In this document: piece after piece, positions 40,474 through 50,827 of the stretch
Layout: every line of letters starts with the position of its first letter
How positions within the stretch are numbered: position 1 is the first letter of the stretch
From: Gibbsiella quercinecans
GTDB taxonomy: Bacteria; Pseudomonadota; Gammaproteobacteria; Enterobacterales; Enterobacteriaceae
Length of the DNA stretch: 64,000 nt
NCBI RefSeq assembly: GCF_002291425.1
Contig: NZ_CP014136.1
Span: 5,160,925 to 5,224,924, forward strand
Direction: 5' to 3'
Notes under the pieces: model-generated
Told to the model about the DNA's origin: nothing
The model's database searches: none
The model's input: the letters and a program-made list of their open reading frames with translations, nothing else
Translations under genes and position numbers: made by a program

Positions 40474-41973
40474 ATGACACGAAGCAATGTAGACCTTCCT
40501 AACGATGTACAGGCTTGGGTCGGTGACGGGCGTTACAAAGAAGGGTTCTTCACCCAGTTGGCAACCGATGAACTGGCCAATGGCATCAACGAAGATGTGG
40601 TGCGGGCGATCTCGGCCAAACGTAATGAACCGGAGTGGATGCTGGAATTCCGCCTGGAGGCGTACCGTGCATGGTTGCAAATGGAAGAGCCGCACTGGCT
40701 TAAGGCGCACTACGATAAGCTCGACTATCAGGATTACAGCTATTTCTCGGCGCCTTCGTGCGGCAGTTGTGACGATGCCTGCGGTTCGCAACCGGGCGCC
40801 GAGCAGCAAACCGGCGCGGCAATGGCGGAAAACAGCTATCTGACGCAGGAAGTGGAAAACGCGTTCAACCAACTGGGCGTGCCGGTACGTGAAGGCAGCG
40901 AAGTGGCGGTGGATGCGATCTTCGACTCGGTTTCCGTTGCCACCACCTACCGCGAAAAGCTGGCGGAAAGCGGGGTGATTTTCTGCTCGTTCGGCGAAGC
41001 GATCCAGGAGCACCCGGATCTGGTGCGCAAATACCTGGGCCGCGTGGTACCGCACAACGATAACTTTTTTGCCGCGCTCAACGCGGCGGTGGCCTCGGAC
41101 GGCACTTTCGTCTACGTGCCGAAAGGGGTACGCTGCCCGATGGAACTGTCCACCTATTTCCGCATCAACGCGGCGAAGACCGGCCAGTTCGAACGCACCA
41201 TCCTGATCGCCGATGAAGGCAGCTACGTCAGCTACATTGAAGGCTGTTCTGCGCCGGTACGCGACAGCTACCAACTGCACGCGGCGGTGGTTGAAGTTAT
41301 TCTGCATAAAGATGCCGAAGTGAAATACTCCACCGTGCAAAACTGGTTCTCCGGCGGCGAAAGCAAAGGCGGGATCCTCAACTTCGTGACCAAACGCGCG
41401 CTGTGCGAAGGGGCGAACTCGAAGATGTCCTGGACCCAGTCGGAAACCGGTTCGGCCATCACCTGGAAGTACCCCAGCGTGATCCTTCAGGGGGATAACT
41501 CGATCGGCGAGTTCTTCTCTGTGGCCCTAACCAGCGGCCATCAGCAGGCGGATACCGGCACCAAGATGATCCACATCGGCAAAAATACCAAGTCCACCAT
41601 CATTGCGAAGGGGATTTCCGCCGGGCACAGTGAAAATACCTATCGCGGGCTGGTAAAAATCCTGCCGGGCGCGGAAAACGCGCGCAATTTCACCCAGTGC
41701 GACTCGATGCTGATCGGGCCGGACAGCGGCGCGCATACCTTCCCGTATGTGGAGGTGCGCAACAACAGCGCGCAACTGGAGCACGAGGCCACCACCTCGA
41801 AAATCGGCGACGATCAACTGTTTTACTGTCTGCAGCGCGGCATCAGCGAAGACGATGCGATCTCAATGATCGTCAACGGCTTCTGTAAAGACGTATTCTC
41901 CGAGCTGCCGTTGGAATTTGCCGTCGAGGCGCAAAAATTACTGGCGATCAGTCTGGAACACAGCGTGGGTTAA
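40474..41973 (+). CDS. sufB: Fe-S scaffold subunit SufB
   Basis: A 499-residue SufB/SufD-family protein. ATG 40474 ([15 protein letters not shown]) is chosen over an upstream frame that overlaps sufA. A cysteine-rich N-terminal stretch, [14 protein letters not shown], is present. The beta-helix core follows, with [19 protein letters not shown] and the cluster-linked Cys in [11 protein letters not shown]. With SufC and SufD it assembles Fe-S clusters under oxidative or iron stress. sufC starts 135 nt later, a much longer gap than the tight packing of the other suf genes. Confidence 0.95.
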   Translation: MTRSNVDLPNDVQAWVGDGRYKEGFFTQLATDELANGINEDVVRAISAKRNEPEWMLEFRLEAYRAWLQMEEPHWLKAHYDKLDYQDYSYFSAPSCGSCDDACGSQPGAEQQTGAAMAENSYLTQEVENAFNQLGVPVREGSEVAVDAIFDSVSVATTYREKLAESGVIFCSFGEAIQEHPDLVRKYLGRVVPHNDNFFAALNAAVASDGTFVYVPKGVRCPMELSTYFRINAAKTGQFERTILIADEGSYVSYIEGCSAPVRDSYQLHAAVVEVILHKDAEVKYSTVQNWFSGGESKGGILNFVTKRALCEGANSKMSWTQSETGSAITWKYPSVILQGDNSIGEFFSVALTSGHQQADTGTKMIHIGKNTKSTIIAKGISAGHSENTYRGLVKILPGAENARNFTQCDSMLIGPDSGAHTFPYVEVRNNSAQLEHEATTSKIGDDQLFYCLQRGISEDDAISMIVNGFCKDVFSELPLEFAVEAQKLLAISLEHSVG

Positions 41974-42108
41974 CCCAGCATCGCGCGTTTATTGAGTTGC
42001 ACGTGCCAGAGCTTCAAGGCTCATATGCAGCATACCCACCCCGTGTTGCTTTGCCACATCGGCAGGGCAAATGGGAGTCAGCACTATGGCGCGTCTTAAG
42101 GACACAGA

Positions 42109-42855
42109 ATGTTAAACATCAAAAATTTAAAAGTCAGCGTGGAAGGCAATGAAATCCTCAAAGGGGTGAACCTGGAGGTTAAACCGGGGGAAGTGCATGC
42201 CATTATGGGCCCCAACGGCTCCGGGAAAAGCACGCTCTCGGCGACGCTTGCCGGGCGCGAAGAATACGAAGTGGTTGACGGCGAGGTGACGTTCAAAGGC
42301 AAACCGCTGCTGGAACTGGATCCAGAAGATCGCGCGGGTGAAGGGGTGTTCCTGGCGTTTCAGTACCCGGTGGAGATCCCCGGCGTCAGCAACCATTTCT
42401 TCCTGCAGACCTCGGTCAATGCGGTGCGTAAATACCGCGAGCAAGAACCGTTGGATCGCTTCGATTTCGCCGACTTTATTGAAGACAAAATCAAGCTGCT
42501 GAACATGCCGGCCGATCTGCTGACCCGTTCGGTCAACGTCGGCTTTTCCGGCGGTGAGAAAAAACGCAACGACATCTTACAGATGGCGGCGCTGGAGCCG
42601 GATTTGTGCATTCTGGATGAAACCGACTCCGGCCTAGACATCGATGCGTTGAAAATCGTCTCTAACGGCGTTAACTCGCTGCGTGACGGCAAGCGTGCGT
42701 TTATCATTGTTACCCACTACCAGCGTATTCTGGATTACATCAAGCCCGATTACGTTCACGTGCTGTCGCAGGGGCGTATCGTCAAATCCGGCGACTTCTC
42801 GCTGGTGAAACAGTTGGAGGAGCAGGGCTATGGCTGGCTTACCGACCAACAATAA
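42109..42855 (+). CDS. sufC: SUF ATPase SufC
   Basis: A 248-residue soluble ABC-type ATPase. Walker A GPNGSGKSTLSATLAG, signature VGFSGGEKKRNDILQMA, Walker B CILDETDSGLD and H-loop IVTHYQ are intact. It drives the SufB-SufD scaffold. It ends within sufD: the genes overlap by 26 nt. Confidence 0.96.
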   Translation: MLNIKNLKVSVEGNEILKGVNLEVKPGEVHAIMGPNGSGKSTLSATLAGREEYEVVDGEVTFKGKPLLELDPEDRAGEGVFLAFQYPVEIPGVSNHFFLQTSVNAVRKYREQEPLDRFDFADFIEDKIKLLNMPADLLTRSVNVGFSGGEKKRNDILQMAALEPDLCILDETDSGLDIDALKIVSNGVNSLRDGKRAFIIVTHYQRILDYIKPDYVHVLSQGRIVKSGDFSLVKQLEEQGYGWLTDQQ

Positions 42856-44116
42856 TTCACAGGCGCTGCGCCAGCTTTACAGCCTGTTCGAAGCCCGCGG
42901 CGGTGAACATTCCGCTCATGCGCTGGCCCACTGGCAGCAGGCATTGCGTCTGGGCTGGCCGACGCGCAAACAGGAAAACTGGAAATATACCCCGCTGGAA
43001 GGGCTGCTTGAACAGCAGTTTCTGGAGCCACAGCCGCAGCCGGTTAGCCCTGCCGTGCGCGACGCGCTGGCGCTGGCGATCGACGCCTACCGCCTGGTGT
43101 TCGTCGACGGGCGTTTTAGCCCAGAGTTGAGCGACAGCGATCTGGGTGGCTATCTGTTTGATCTGGCCGACTACGGCACGCTGCGCGCCTTGCCGGAGCC
43201 GATCCAACCCGAGATCTTTCTGCACCTGACGGAAAGCCTGGCGCAGCAGACCGGCATGATCCGCCTGCCGGCCGGCAAGGCCCCGGCGCTGCCGTTATAC
43301 CTGCTGCATATCAGCAGTGGGCGTGCGGCGGAAGGCGAGGTGAACACCGTGCATCACCGCCATCACCTGGACGTGGGCCGCGGTGCCGAGGCCGAAATCA
43401 TCGAACACTACGTAAGCCTGGACGGTGCGGCGCACTTTACCGGAGCGCGCCTGACGGCCAACGTGGCCGATAACGCCGGGCTGCGCCATATCAAGCTGGC
43501 GTTTGAAAGCCAAGCCAGTTATCACTTTGCCCATAACGATCTGGTGCTGGGCCGCGACGCGCGGGTGAAAAGCGACAGCTTCCTGCTCGGCGCCGGCCTA
43601 ACGCGCCACAATACCAGCGCCCAGCTTAACGGCGAAGGGACGACGCTTGCCATTAACAGCCTGGTGCTGCCGGTTGGCCAGGAAGTGTGCGATACCCGTA
43701 CCTACCTGGAGCATAATAAGGGCTACTGCGAAAGCCGCCAGTTGCACAAGACCGTGGTCAGCGACCGCGCGCGTGCGGTGTTTAACGGCATGATCAAAGT
43801 GGCCCAGCATGCGCTGAAGACCGATGGGCAGATGACCAACCATAATCTGCTGTTGGGGAAAACGGCTGAAGTCGACACCAAACCCCAATTAGAAATCTAT
43901 GCCGATGACGTTAAGTGCAGCCATGGCGCCACCGTCGGCCGTATCGACGCCGAACAGCTGTTCTATTTGCGCTCACGCGGCATCAGCGAGCACGCGGCGC
44001 AGCAGATGATTATCTTTGCCTTCGCGGCCGAACTGACCGAAGGCATCGAAAACGAAGCAATCCGTGAGCGGGTGTTGGCGCAAATCGCCCCACGCCTGCC
44101 AGGGGAGGCAAAATGA
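42830..44116 (+). CDS. sufD: Fe-S scaffold subunit SufD
   Basis: A 428-residue SufB/SufD-family protein, start [15 protein letters not shown] inside the end of sufC with AGGAG about 8 nt before. Core motifs: [17 protein letters not shown], the conserved His in [19 protein letters not shown] and [14 protein letters not shown]. It forms the SufBC2D complex. It overlaps sufS by 4 nt. Confidence 0.95.
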   Translation: MAGLPTNNNSQALRQLYSLFEARGGEHSAHALAHWQQALRLGWPTRKQENWKYTPLEGLLEQQFLEPQPQPVSPAVRDALALAIDAYRLVFVDGRFSPELSDSDLGGYLFDLADYGTLRALPEPIQPEIFLHLTESLAQQTGMIRLPAGKAPALPLYLLHISSGRAAEGEVNTVHHRHHLDVGRGAEAEIIEHYVSLDGAAHFTGARLTANVADNAGLRHIKLAFESQASYHFAHNDLVLGRDARVKSDSFLLGAGLTRHNTSAQLNGEGTTLAINSLVLPVGQEVCDTRTYLEHNKGYCESRQLHKTVVSDRARAVFNGMIKVAQHALKTDGQMTNHNLLLGKTAEVDTKPQLEIYADDVKCSHGATVGRIDAEQLFYLRSRGISEHAAQQMIIFAFAAELTEGIENEAIRERVLAQIAPRLPGEAK

Positions 44117-45333
44117 GTTATCCGATCGAACGCGTACGCAGTGATTTTCCGATTTTGGCGCGCCAGGTGAACGATCAGCCGTTGGTCTACCTTGACAGCG
44201 CCGCCAGCGCGCAAAAGCCGCAGGCGGTGATCGATCGCGAGCTGGACTTCTATCGCCATGGCTATGCCGCCGTGCATCGTGGCATTCATACCATGAGCGC
44301 CGAGGCCACGAGCGAGATGGAAGCGGTGCGCGAGCAAGTAGCACGCTTTATCAATGCCGCCTCGGCGGAAGAGATTGTCTTCGTGCGCGGCACCACCGAG
44401 GGCATCAACCTGGTGGCCAACAGCTTTGGCGGCCATCTGCTCCAGCCGGGCGACAGCATCATCATCACCGAGATGGAACACCATGCCAACATTGTGCCGT
44501 GGCAGATGCTGGCCCAGGCGCGGGGCGTCAAGCTGCGCGTTTGGCCGTTGCAACAAGACGGTACGCTGGACGTTGCGCAATTGCCGGCGTTGATCGACAG
44601 CACCACCAAACTGTTGGCCATCACGCAGGTGTCCAACGTGTTGGGCACCGTCAATCCGCTGCAGCAAATTATTCCGCAGGCCAAAGCGGCCGGGCTGAAA
44701 GTGCTGGTGGACGGTGCGCAGGCGGTGATGCATCAGGCTGTCGACGTGCAAGCGCTGGATTGCGATTTCTATGTATTCTCCGGCCATAAGCTGTATGGGC
44801 CTTCTGGCATCGGCGTGTTGTACGGCAAGCAGCAACTGCTGCAGCAAATGCCGCCGTGGGAAGGCGGCGGGGCGATGATCCAGCAGGTCAGCCTGAGTAA
44901 CGGCACCACCTATGCCGAGCCGCCGTGGCGCTTTGAGGCCGGTTCGCCTAACACCGCCGGCATCATGGGGCTGGGGGCGGCGATTGCTTATGTGAGCGAG
45001 CTGGGCCTGGAGGCTATTCAGCGCTACGAGCAGGCGCTGATGCATTACGCCCATGAGGCACTGCAGCAGGTGCCGCAGTTGACGGTCTATGGCCCGGCGG
45101 AGCGCGCTGGGGTGATTGCTTTCAACCTGGGGAAACATCACGCCTATGACGTCGGCAGTTTCCTCGATCGCTATGGCATTGCTATTCGTACCGGCCACCA
45201 CTGCGCCATGCCGCTGATGGATTTTTATCACGTCCCGAGCATGTGCCGCGCTTCGCTGGCGCTGTATAATACGCGTGAAGAGGTGGATCGGTTGGTTGCC
45301 GGTCTGCAGCGTATCCATACTTTGCTGGGGTGA
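44113..45333 (+). CDS. sufS: Cysteine desulfurase SufS
   Basis: A 406-residue class II cysteine desulfurase, exactly the E. coli length. The PLP lysine is in [21 protein letters not shown] and the persulfide cysteine, near residue 364, in [12 protein letters not shown]. It takes sulfur from cysteine and hands it to SufE. ATGA overlap with sufD. Confidence 0.96.
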   Translation: MSYPIERVRSDFPILARQVNDQPLVYLDSAASAQKPQAVIDRELDFYRHGYAAVHRGIHTMSAEATSEMEAVREQVARFINAASAEEIVFVRGTTEGINLVANSFGGHLLQPGDSIIITEMEHHANIVPWQMLAQARGVKLRVWPLQQDGTLDVAQLPALIDSTTKLLAITQVSNVLGTVNPLQQIIPQAKAAGLKVLVDGAQAVMHQAVDVQALDCDFYVFSGHKLYGPSGIGVLYGKQQLLQQMPPWEGGGAMIQQVSLSNGTTYAEPPWRFEAGSPNTAGIMGLGAAIAYVSELGLEAIQRYEQALMHYAHEALQQVPQLTVYGPAERAGVIAFNLGKHHAYDVGSFLDRYGIAIRTGHHCAMPLMDFYHVPSMCRASLALYNTREEVDRLVAGLQRIHTLLG

Positions 45334-45426
45334 GCCCCAGCAGAAGCCAGGCTGTTTCCTTTTTTCTCTCAAGGATCGGCGTAAACATTACGCCGTGGCT
45401 GGCCTGATATTACGAGAAGGAGTTCC

Positions 45427-45843
45427 ATGGCTACTTTGCCGGACAAAGAAAAGCTGGTGCGCAACTTTTCCCGTTGCCTGAACTGGGAAGATAAGTACCT
45501 GTATGTGATTGAGTTGGGCGCTAAGCTGCCGGCGCTTGATGAGGCCGATCGCCAGCCGCAAAACCTGATTTCAGGCTGCCAAAGCCAGGTGTGGATCGTC
45601 ATGCAGCTGGACGAGCAGGGGAATGTGGCGTTCAAGGGCGATAGCGACGCCGCCATCGTTAAAGGGCTGCTGGCCGTGGTGTTCAGCCTTTATCACGGTA
45701 TGGGGCCGAGCGCCATCGTTGAGTTTGACGTTCGCCCGTTCTTCAGCCAACTGGCATTGAGCCAGCACCTGACGCCTTCCCGCTCCCAGGGGCTGGAAGC
45801 GATGATTCGCGCTATTCGCGCCAAGGCGGCGTTGCTCGCCTGA
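45427..45843 (+). CDS. sufE: Sulfur acceptor SufE
   Basis: A 138-residue SufE-family protein with the acceptor Cys51 in [12 protein letters not shown]. It receives persulfide sulfur from SufS and delivers it to SufB. It starts 93 nt after sufS with GAGAAGGAG before ATG 45427, and ends the suf operon; a strong hairpin follows at 45850. Confidence 0.95.
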   Translation: MATLPDKEKLVRNFSRCLNWEDKYLYVIELGAKLPALDEADRQPQNLISGCQSQVWIVMQLDEQGNVAFKGDSDAAIVKGLLAVVFSLYHGMGPSAIVEFDVRPFFSQLALSQHLTPSRSQGLEAMIRAIRAKAALLA

Positions 45844-45849
45844 TTGCCC

Positions 45850-45879
45850 GTGCGCATTGGCGGCAACGCCGGTGCGCAC
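45850..45879 (+). terminator. Hairpin after sufE
   Basis: GTGCGCATTGGCG and CGCCGGTGCGCAC pair over 13 bp (two T-G pairs) with a GCAA tetraloop, 7 nt past the sufE stop. No T-tract follows, so termination is likely but not certain. Confidence 0.55.
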
Positions 45880-46157
45880 CTGCCATTCTCTATCCCAAGA
45901 CAATTCTGCTAAATCACTTCTTTTTCAGTCACTTATTACCGCTATTGGCTGGCCAGCTTGCGCTTTATGCATGTTATAACACCTTGATTTCTAGGGCACT
46001 TATTGCCTTTGGAGGCAGGGTTGCTACTATTAGTGCATGCCTCATGATGCGCGCTGAACGTTCAGCGTACGGCGTTTAATCAGGGCGTTGTCTGATTTAC
46101 CTGTCACCGGGCGCCAGAGTAGCCTCGAAGCCAAACCGTCACAATATAGGGAAAAGC
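45880..46157 (+). promoter_or_regulatory. Promoter region of the L,D-transpeptidase gene
   Basis: This stretch holds no ORF. TGCTACTAT near 46023 looks like an extended -10 element. A perfect 16-nt palindrome CGCTGAACGTTCAGCG lies at 46052-46067, in the leader about 90 nt before the start codon. Confidence 0.4.
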
Positions 46158-47108
46158 ATGAAACGTGCGTTGACTTTAATGAGCATGTTATTCGCCACCG
46201 CGCTGGCCGGCGTTTCCGCCGCCAAAGCGACCGAATACCCGTTGCCGCCGGCAAACAGCCGCCTGATTGGGGAGAATACGACTTACGTGGTACCGAACGA
46301 TGGCCGTTCGCTGGAAATGATTGCCGCCGATTATAAAATTGGCCTGCTGGGGATGCTGGAAGCCAACCCAGGCACCGATCCTTACCTGCCGAAAACCGGC
46401 TCGGTGCTGACGATCCCGACCCAGATGCTGCTGCCGGACACCCCACGCGAAGGTATCGTGGTCAATCTGGCGGAACTGCGGCTGTATTATTATCCCAAGG
46501 GTGAGGACAAAGTCATTGTCTACCCGATCGGCATTGGCCAGGTTGGGATGCATACGCCGCTGCAAGTGACGCATATCAGCCAGAAGATCCCGAACCCAAC
46601 CTGGACGCCGACCGCCAATATCCGCAAGCGCTATGCCGCGCAGGGGGAAATATTGCCGGCGGTGGTGCCGGCAGGGCCGGAGAACCCGATGGGGCTGTTC
46701 GCCATGCGCCTGGCGATGGGCAAGGGGCAATATCTGATCCACGGCACCAACGCCAACTTCGGCATCGGCATGCGCGTCAGCTCGGGCTGCATTCGCCTTC
46801 GCCCGGAGGATATCGAAGCGCTGTTTAACCATGTTCCGCAGGGCACCCGGGTGCAAATCATTAATGAACCGGTGAAGGTGGCGGTGGAACCCGACGGCAA
46901 ACGTTACGTTGAGGTGCATCAACCGCTGTCGAGGACCGAAAAAGACGATCCGCAAACCATGCCGATTGCGCTCTCAAGCAGCAAGCAGGCGTTTGTGAAC
47001 GATCTTCAGACCGATAAAACCGAGTTTGACAGCGCCATGGCGCGCCGTTCGGGGATGCCGGTGCTGGTGAGCAGCGGCAGCGCTGCAACGCCGTTTAGCG
47101 GCTTTTAA
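46158..47108 (+). CDS. L,D-transpeptidase, LdtE/YnhG type
   Basis: A 316-residue exported enzyme. The signal peptide is MKRALTLMSMLFATALAGV, followed by an LysM-like segment (TYVVPNDGRSLEMIAADYKI). The YkuD catalytic domain has HGTNANFGIGMRVSSGCIRL with the His and the nucleophile Cys. It makes 3-3 crosslinks in murein; paralogues instead attach Lpp. Sequence and location next to suf and lpp match E. coli ldtE (ynhG). It is somewhat shorter than E. coli LdtE, with a shorter C-terminal tail. Confidence 0.9.
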   Translation: MKRALTLMSMLFATALAGVSAAKATEYPLPPANSRLIGENTTYVVPNDGRSLEMIAADYKIGLLGMLEANPGTDPYLPKTGSVLTIPTQMLLPDTPREGIVVNLAELRLYYYPKGEDKVIVYPIGIGQVGMHTPLQVTHISQKIPNPTWTPTANIRKRYAAQGEILPAVVPAGPENPMGLFAMRLAMGKGQYLIHGTNANFGIGMRVSSGCIRLRPEDIEALFNHVPQGTRVQIINEPVKVAVEPDGKRYVEVHQPLSRTEKDDPQTMPIALSSSKQAFVNDLQTDKTEFDSAMARRSGMPVLVSSGSAATPFSGF

Positions 47109-47118
47109 GGCGGGTTTT

Positions 47119-47154
47119 GGGCCGGTTCCGGCGTATTGCCGGTCTGGCCCGTTT
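47119..47154 (+). terminator. Candidate terminator of the transpeptidase gene
   Basis: GGGCC..CCGGC and GCCGG..GGCCC form an interrupted stem around GTATT, followed by a short GTTT, just after the stop codon. Confidence 0.5.
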
Positions 47155-47169
47155 CAGCCAACGGCAGGC

Positions 47170-47201
47170 AAAAAAAAACGGTGCACAATGCGCACCGTTT
47201 T
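47170..47201 (-). terminator. Intrinsic terminator of lpp
   Basis: On the minus strand, AAAACGGTGCGC-ATT-GTGCACCGTTTT is followed by further T residues, 18 nt past the lpp stop. It can also work for the convergent transcript. Confidence 0.9.
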
Positions 47202-47218
47202 CAATTACCAAAGCTATC

Positions 47219-47560
<342 letters not shown>

Positions 47561-47708
47561 TCGTTCGCTCAAACTTGCATCTTGTTTTACAAAATAGTTA
47601 AAAAAGCGAGCTAAAACAGCCGGATTCTATCGGACAGCTCCGATTTGTTGTTTGCTAAATAATAAGCATCTGCAGCGGTTTTTTAGGCGGGATAGTTTAC
47701 AGTAGTTA

Positions 47709-47734
47709 AAAAAAACGCCGCAATGCGGCGTTTA
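47709..47734 (-). terminator. Intrinsic terminator of pykF
   Basis: On the minus strand, AAACGCCGC-ATT-GCGGCGTTT followed by T residues, about 28 nt past the pykF stop. Confidence 0.9.
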
Positions 47735-47761
47735 ACGTAACGTGTTTTTGTCACTTTTCGA

Positions 47762-49174
47762 TTAAAGCACGTGTACAGAGGCAGTATTGGTGGTGCCGCT
47801 TGGTACCAGAGCGCCAGAAACCATCACCACAACGTTGCCTTTTTGTGCCAGGCCGCTGGCCAGAGCCGCTTCTTTACCGATACGGTAGAAGTCGTCGGTG
47901 GAAGCGATTTCTTTCACTACCTGCGGGATAACGCCTTTGCTCAGGATCAGCTGGCGGGCAGTCACTTCGTTGGTGGTCAACGCCAGGATCATCGCGCCCG
48001 GGAAGTATTTACGCACGGATTTGGCTGATTTACCGCCGCTGGTGGCAACAACGATCAACGGTGCTTCCAGTTTTTCCGCCGTTTCAACCGCACCGCGGCA
48101 AACGGCTTCGGTGATGCGCAGTTTGCGGCTGTCGTTCAGGGCGTCGATGCGGCTTTGCATCACGCGGTCGGTGCGTTCGCAGATGGTGGCCATAATGGTC
48201 ACTGCTTCCAGCGGGTATTTACCTTTTGCAGACTCGCCAGACAGCATTACTGCGTCGGTGCCATCGAGGATAGCGTTGGCAACGTCGCCGGCTTCCGCAC
48301 GGGTAGGGCGCGGGTTTTTGATCATGGAATCGAGCATTTGGGTGGCAGTGATCACCACTTTGCGTGCATGGTTGCATTTCTCGATCATCATCTTCTGTGC
48401 GAAGATCACTTCTTCAACCGGGATTTCAACGCCCAGGTCGCCACGCGCTACCATGATGCCGTCAGAGGCTTCGAGGATTTCGTCGAAGTTGTTCAGGCCT
48501 TCCTGGTTTTCGATTTTGGAGATGATCTGAATGTGTTCGCCGCCGTGCGCTTTCAGGTGCTCACGAATTTCCAGTACGTCGGAACGTTTACGGATGAAGG
48601 AAGCAGCAACGAAGTCTACGCCTTGTTCGCAGCCGAAGATCAGATCGCGTTTGTCTTTTTCCGCCAGCGCCGGCAGTTGGATGGAAACGCCCGGCAGGTT
48701 AACGCCTTTGTTTTCGCCCAGATCGCCGTTGTTCAGCACTTTACAAACCACTTCGTTTTCGGTCACGTTCAGCACTTCCATGCCGATCAGGCCGTCATCA
48801 ACCAGCACGGTGTTGCCGATACGCAGGTCGGCAGCGAAGCCCTGATAGGTAACGGCAACGCGTTCGTTGTTGCCGATAACGCTCTGATCGGTGGTGAAGG
48901 TGAAGGTCTGGCCGGCAACCAGTGCCGCGTCGGTACCGCCTTCGAGCTTCATGGTGCGGATTTCAGGGCCTTTGGTATCCAGCAGGATGCCGGCGTTTTT
49001 ACCGGTTTTGGCCATTACGGCGCGCATGTTTTTGATACGGTTACCGTGTTCTTCGTAATCGCCGTGGGAGAAGTTCAGGCGCATTACGTTCATACCTGCG
49101 TTCAGCAGGTTGGTCAGCATTTCTTCTGATTCGGTTTTTGGGCCGATTGTACAAACAATTTTGGTCTTTTTCAT
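47762..49174 (-). CDS. pykF: Pyruvate kinase I
   Basis: A 470-residue type I pyruvate kinase, the same length as E. coli PykF, when started at ATG 49174 ([18 protein letters not shown]). Motifs: [17 protein letters not shown], the catalytic loop [28 protein letters not shown] and [18 protein letters not shown]. It makes ATP and pyruvate from PEP, activated by fructose 1,6-bisphosphate. A Cra-like box is upstream at 49397-49412. Confidence 0.97.
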   Translation of the reverse strand: MKKTKIVCTIGPKTESEEMLTNLLNAGMNVMRLNFSHGDYEEHGNRIKNMRAVMAKTGKNAGILLDTKGPEIRTMKLEGGTDAALVAGQTFTFTTDQSVIGNNERVAVTYQGFAADLRIGNTVLVDDGLIGMEVLNVTENEVVCKVLNNGDLGENKGVNLPGVSIQLPALAEKDKRDLIFGCEQGVDFVAASFIRKRSDVLEIREHLKAHGGEHIQIISKIENQEGLNNFDEILEASDGIMVARGDLGVEIPVEEVIFAQKMMIEKCNHARKVVITATQMLDSMIKNPRPTRAEAGDVANAILDGTDAVMLSGESAKGKYPLEAVTIMATICERTDRVMQSRIDALNDSRKLRITEAVCRGAVETAEKLEAPLIVVATSGGKSAKSVRKYFPGAMILALTTNEVTARQLILSKGVIPQVVKEIASTDDFYRIGKEAALASGLAQKGNVVVMVSGALVPSGTTNTASVHVL

Positions 49175-49609
49175 GACGATGTTTTCTACAAGTTGTGATG
49201 GATTAGAGAAACAGTAAACCAGTGGGTAAGCCACCGGGATGGAATAGGAATTGTGCCTGACGTTGCAAAATATAGTTAAGGATAGGTGACAGCGATAGCA
49301 ACCGGGTGGAAAATTTTGGTCCGCGTATGGGAGACAGGACACCGCAAAAAGTGACGTAATCAGCGCATGTTGTTTTTGTATTTTCGCGAATCAAGGGCTG
49401 AAACCATTCAACTAAAAGACGCTGGCATTATAAAGCTATCGCCGCGTGAAACAAAATAAAAAACCGATGAGTGGCGTAGCTTTAGCCAAAACGCCAGGAA
49501 AAACGCACCGGAACAACTTACGTTGTTGCGCAAAGAAACGCACTATGTGCAGGCTGTTTGCGCAGCGTTTACATCCTGTTCACTTGGCCGCTATTACCCG
49601 GCACGTCAA
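49175..49609 (-). promoter_or_regulatory. pykF upstream region
   Basis: This 435-nt region between the cupin gene and pykF (both minus strand) carries the pykF promoter and a Cra-like site. Plus-strand ORFs here overlap the cupin gene and look spurious. Confidence 0.5.
49397..49412. promoter_or_regulatory. Candidate Cra (FruR) site upstream of pykF
   Basis: GCTGAAACCATTCAAC fits the Cra consensus GCTGAAnCGnTTCAnC with one mismatch (CC for CG). E. coli pykF is repressed by Cra. Confidence 0.65.
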
Positions 49610-49909
49610 TCAGGCGGAAATTTCCCAAAGCCTGCCGCTAACCAGGCAAAAACAGCCGCTGGGCGTGTTGGCAGGGATAGTGACCGATTCGCCGGCAATC
49701 ACGATAAAGACGTCATTACCTACCGTAAACTCAAACTCACCGGCGACAACCCGGTTCTGCACCGGATGGGGATGCTTGAGCAGTTGGCCGAACGCGCCCG
49801 CCGCGTAATCCAGCTGTTTTGCCGCGGTGCCATCGCTGAGTATGCCGGAACATTGTTTCAGGCCGTTGCCCAGATCATCGAGCGGCGTTTGTGCGGTAAA
49901 TGTCAGCAT
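49610..49909 (-). CDS. Small cupin-like protein
   Basis: A 99-residue protein from ATG 49909 (MLTFTAQTPLDDLGNGL), preceded by AGGAA. The open frame extends upstream into the tRNA gene, so that extension is rejected. The C-terminal half (GEFEFTVGNDVFIVIAGESVTIPANTPSGC) is a cupin barrel pattern with a G..E/P-A-N motif; the usual metal-binding histidines are not all evident. Function is unknown. It lies between pykF and tRNA-Val. Confidence 0.7.
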   Translation of the reverse strand: MLTFTAQTPLDDLGNGLKQCSGILSDGTAAKQLDYAAGAFGQLLKHPHPVQNRVVAGEFEFTVGNDVFIVIAGESVTIPANTPSGCFCLVSGRLWEISA

Positions 49910-50017
49910 GCAATGTTCCTGGTAGCAGGGTATCTGCGAGAATGCGGCCCGCGATGCCGAAGCATGGCGGTAAAGCTGTTGCGTATTGGCGCGGTGCGGG
50001 AAGATAAGGCATAGACT

Positions 50018-50094
50018 TGGTGCGTCCGAGTGGGCTCGAACCACCGACCCCCACCATGTCAAGGTGGTGCTCTAACCAACTGAGCTACGGACGC
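50018..50094 (-). tRNA. tRNA-Val (anticodon GAC)
   Basis: A 77-nt cloverleaf on the minus strand: acceptor GCGTCCG/CGGACGC, D-arm AGCTCAGTTGGTTAGAGC, anticodon arm CCACC-TTGACAT-GGTGG with GAC, and T-arm GGTGGTTCGAGCCC. The discriminator is A and the terminal CCA is encoded. E. coli has valV/valW with this anticodon near the same locus; here only one copy is present. Confidence 0.95.
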
Positions 50095-50288
50095 ACGCGA
50101 CTGAAACAATGCTGATATTGTGACCCGCTGATTGCTAAGGCTTTATTTGCCCGCCAACAACAGAGGAAGGATTATGGACTAACGCTATGGGCATGGCAAG
50201 CCGTGGCGGGCCGTTTGCACGGAAGTTATACGACAGCGCTGCGGGCGGCAGGGCAATAATGCCGCTGGCCACCCGCAGGTTAGGGGGA

Positions 50289-50468
50289 TTACATAAACAT
50301 AAAGCGATCGGCCAGGGGGACCGAACGCGCAACGCGCGGTTGCAACGAGTGCATCACATGGTTTTCCAGATCTTCCGCACCGGTGGTTTTGTTGATGGCG
50401 GTATCGCTGTCTTCTTTTTCCATCAAAAAACCGGTCAGCAATTCAAGAAAACGGTTAACTTTTTGCAT
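50289..50468 (-). CDS. Small hypothetical protein, 59 residues
   Basis: MQKVNRFLELLTGFLMEKED is followed by SDTAINKTTGAEDLENHVMH and a basic, Met-rich end (ADRFMFM). A purine-rich GGGTGGGA lies upstream of ATG 50468. It looks helical and cytoplasmic. I do not recognise it. It stands alone between tRNA-Val and the CRISPR-Cas locus. Confidence 0.45.
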   Translation of the reverse strand: MQKVNRFLELLTGFLMEKEDSDTAINKTTGAEDLENHVMHSLQPRVARSVPLADRFMFM

Positions 50469-50827
50469 TTCCCACCCCATCGTCACTCTAGCTAATGGGG
50501 CTATACTACGGCGCTGGGCGTATGATGGGAAAAAATTAAAAAACATATCTTAAGACAGAAAAAGCATATCGCATCTAAGGCTGGCGCCGCACTGTATATT
50601 GATGCTTTATTGTGAACGAGAGGATAAGTTGGCGCAGGAGGCATTACCATGATTATCGTCACCCATGAAGCAGGTGTTTGTCTTTCATAGGTATAACACG
50701 CAGTAAGCCGGCAAACTAATGCTTTGGTGATTACTGGTTTGCCTGGTGCCAGCGCATATCTCGTGCTGTGGAAGAACCTCGATCTATTAAAGAAGGTTGG
50801 TATCAATCTTTTTCAGGACACTTGTAC
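50469..50827 (+). other. Region upstream of the cas operon
   Basis: About 360 nt without an intact gene. It contains the possible ABC-ATPase remnant at 50605-50700 and presumably the cas promoter. The ribosome site of the former cas1 (CAGGAC) precedes ATG 50828. Confidence 0.45.
50605..50700 (+). pseudogene. Possible decayed fragment of an amino-acid ABC transporter ATPase
   Basis: Across shifting frames the sequence encodes pieces in the order found near the H-loop of polar amino-acid ABC ATPases: VNE (50612-50620), LAQE (50629-50640), ITMIIVTHEAG (about 50643-50675) and VFVFHR (50674-50691). The pieces are out of frame with each other, so it would be a heavily eroded remnant. The match is short, so the call is tentative. 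Confidence 0.3.

Noticed and set aside
48155..49129. 324-codon plus-strand ORF opposite pykF
   Set aside because: Antisense shadow of pykF, with composition typical of complementary strand reading (rich in His, Phe and Val) and no family match.
50018..50094. tRNA-Val as the integration site of a CRISPR/iro island
   Set aside because: The CRISPR and iro genes are on the 5' side of the tRNA, whereas islands normally use the 3' end. No integrase or duplicated tRNA end is seen.
50768..50827. GTG-initiated N-terminal extension of the cas2-3 frame
   Set aside because: The residues before MDNAF have no family similarity and lie upstream of the recognisable Cas1 start; treated as untranslated leader.
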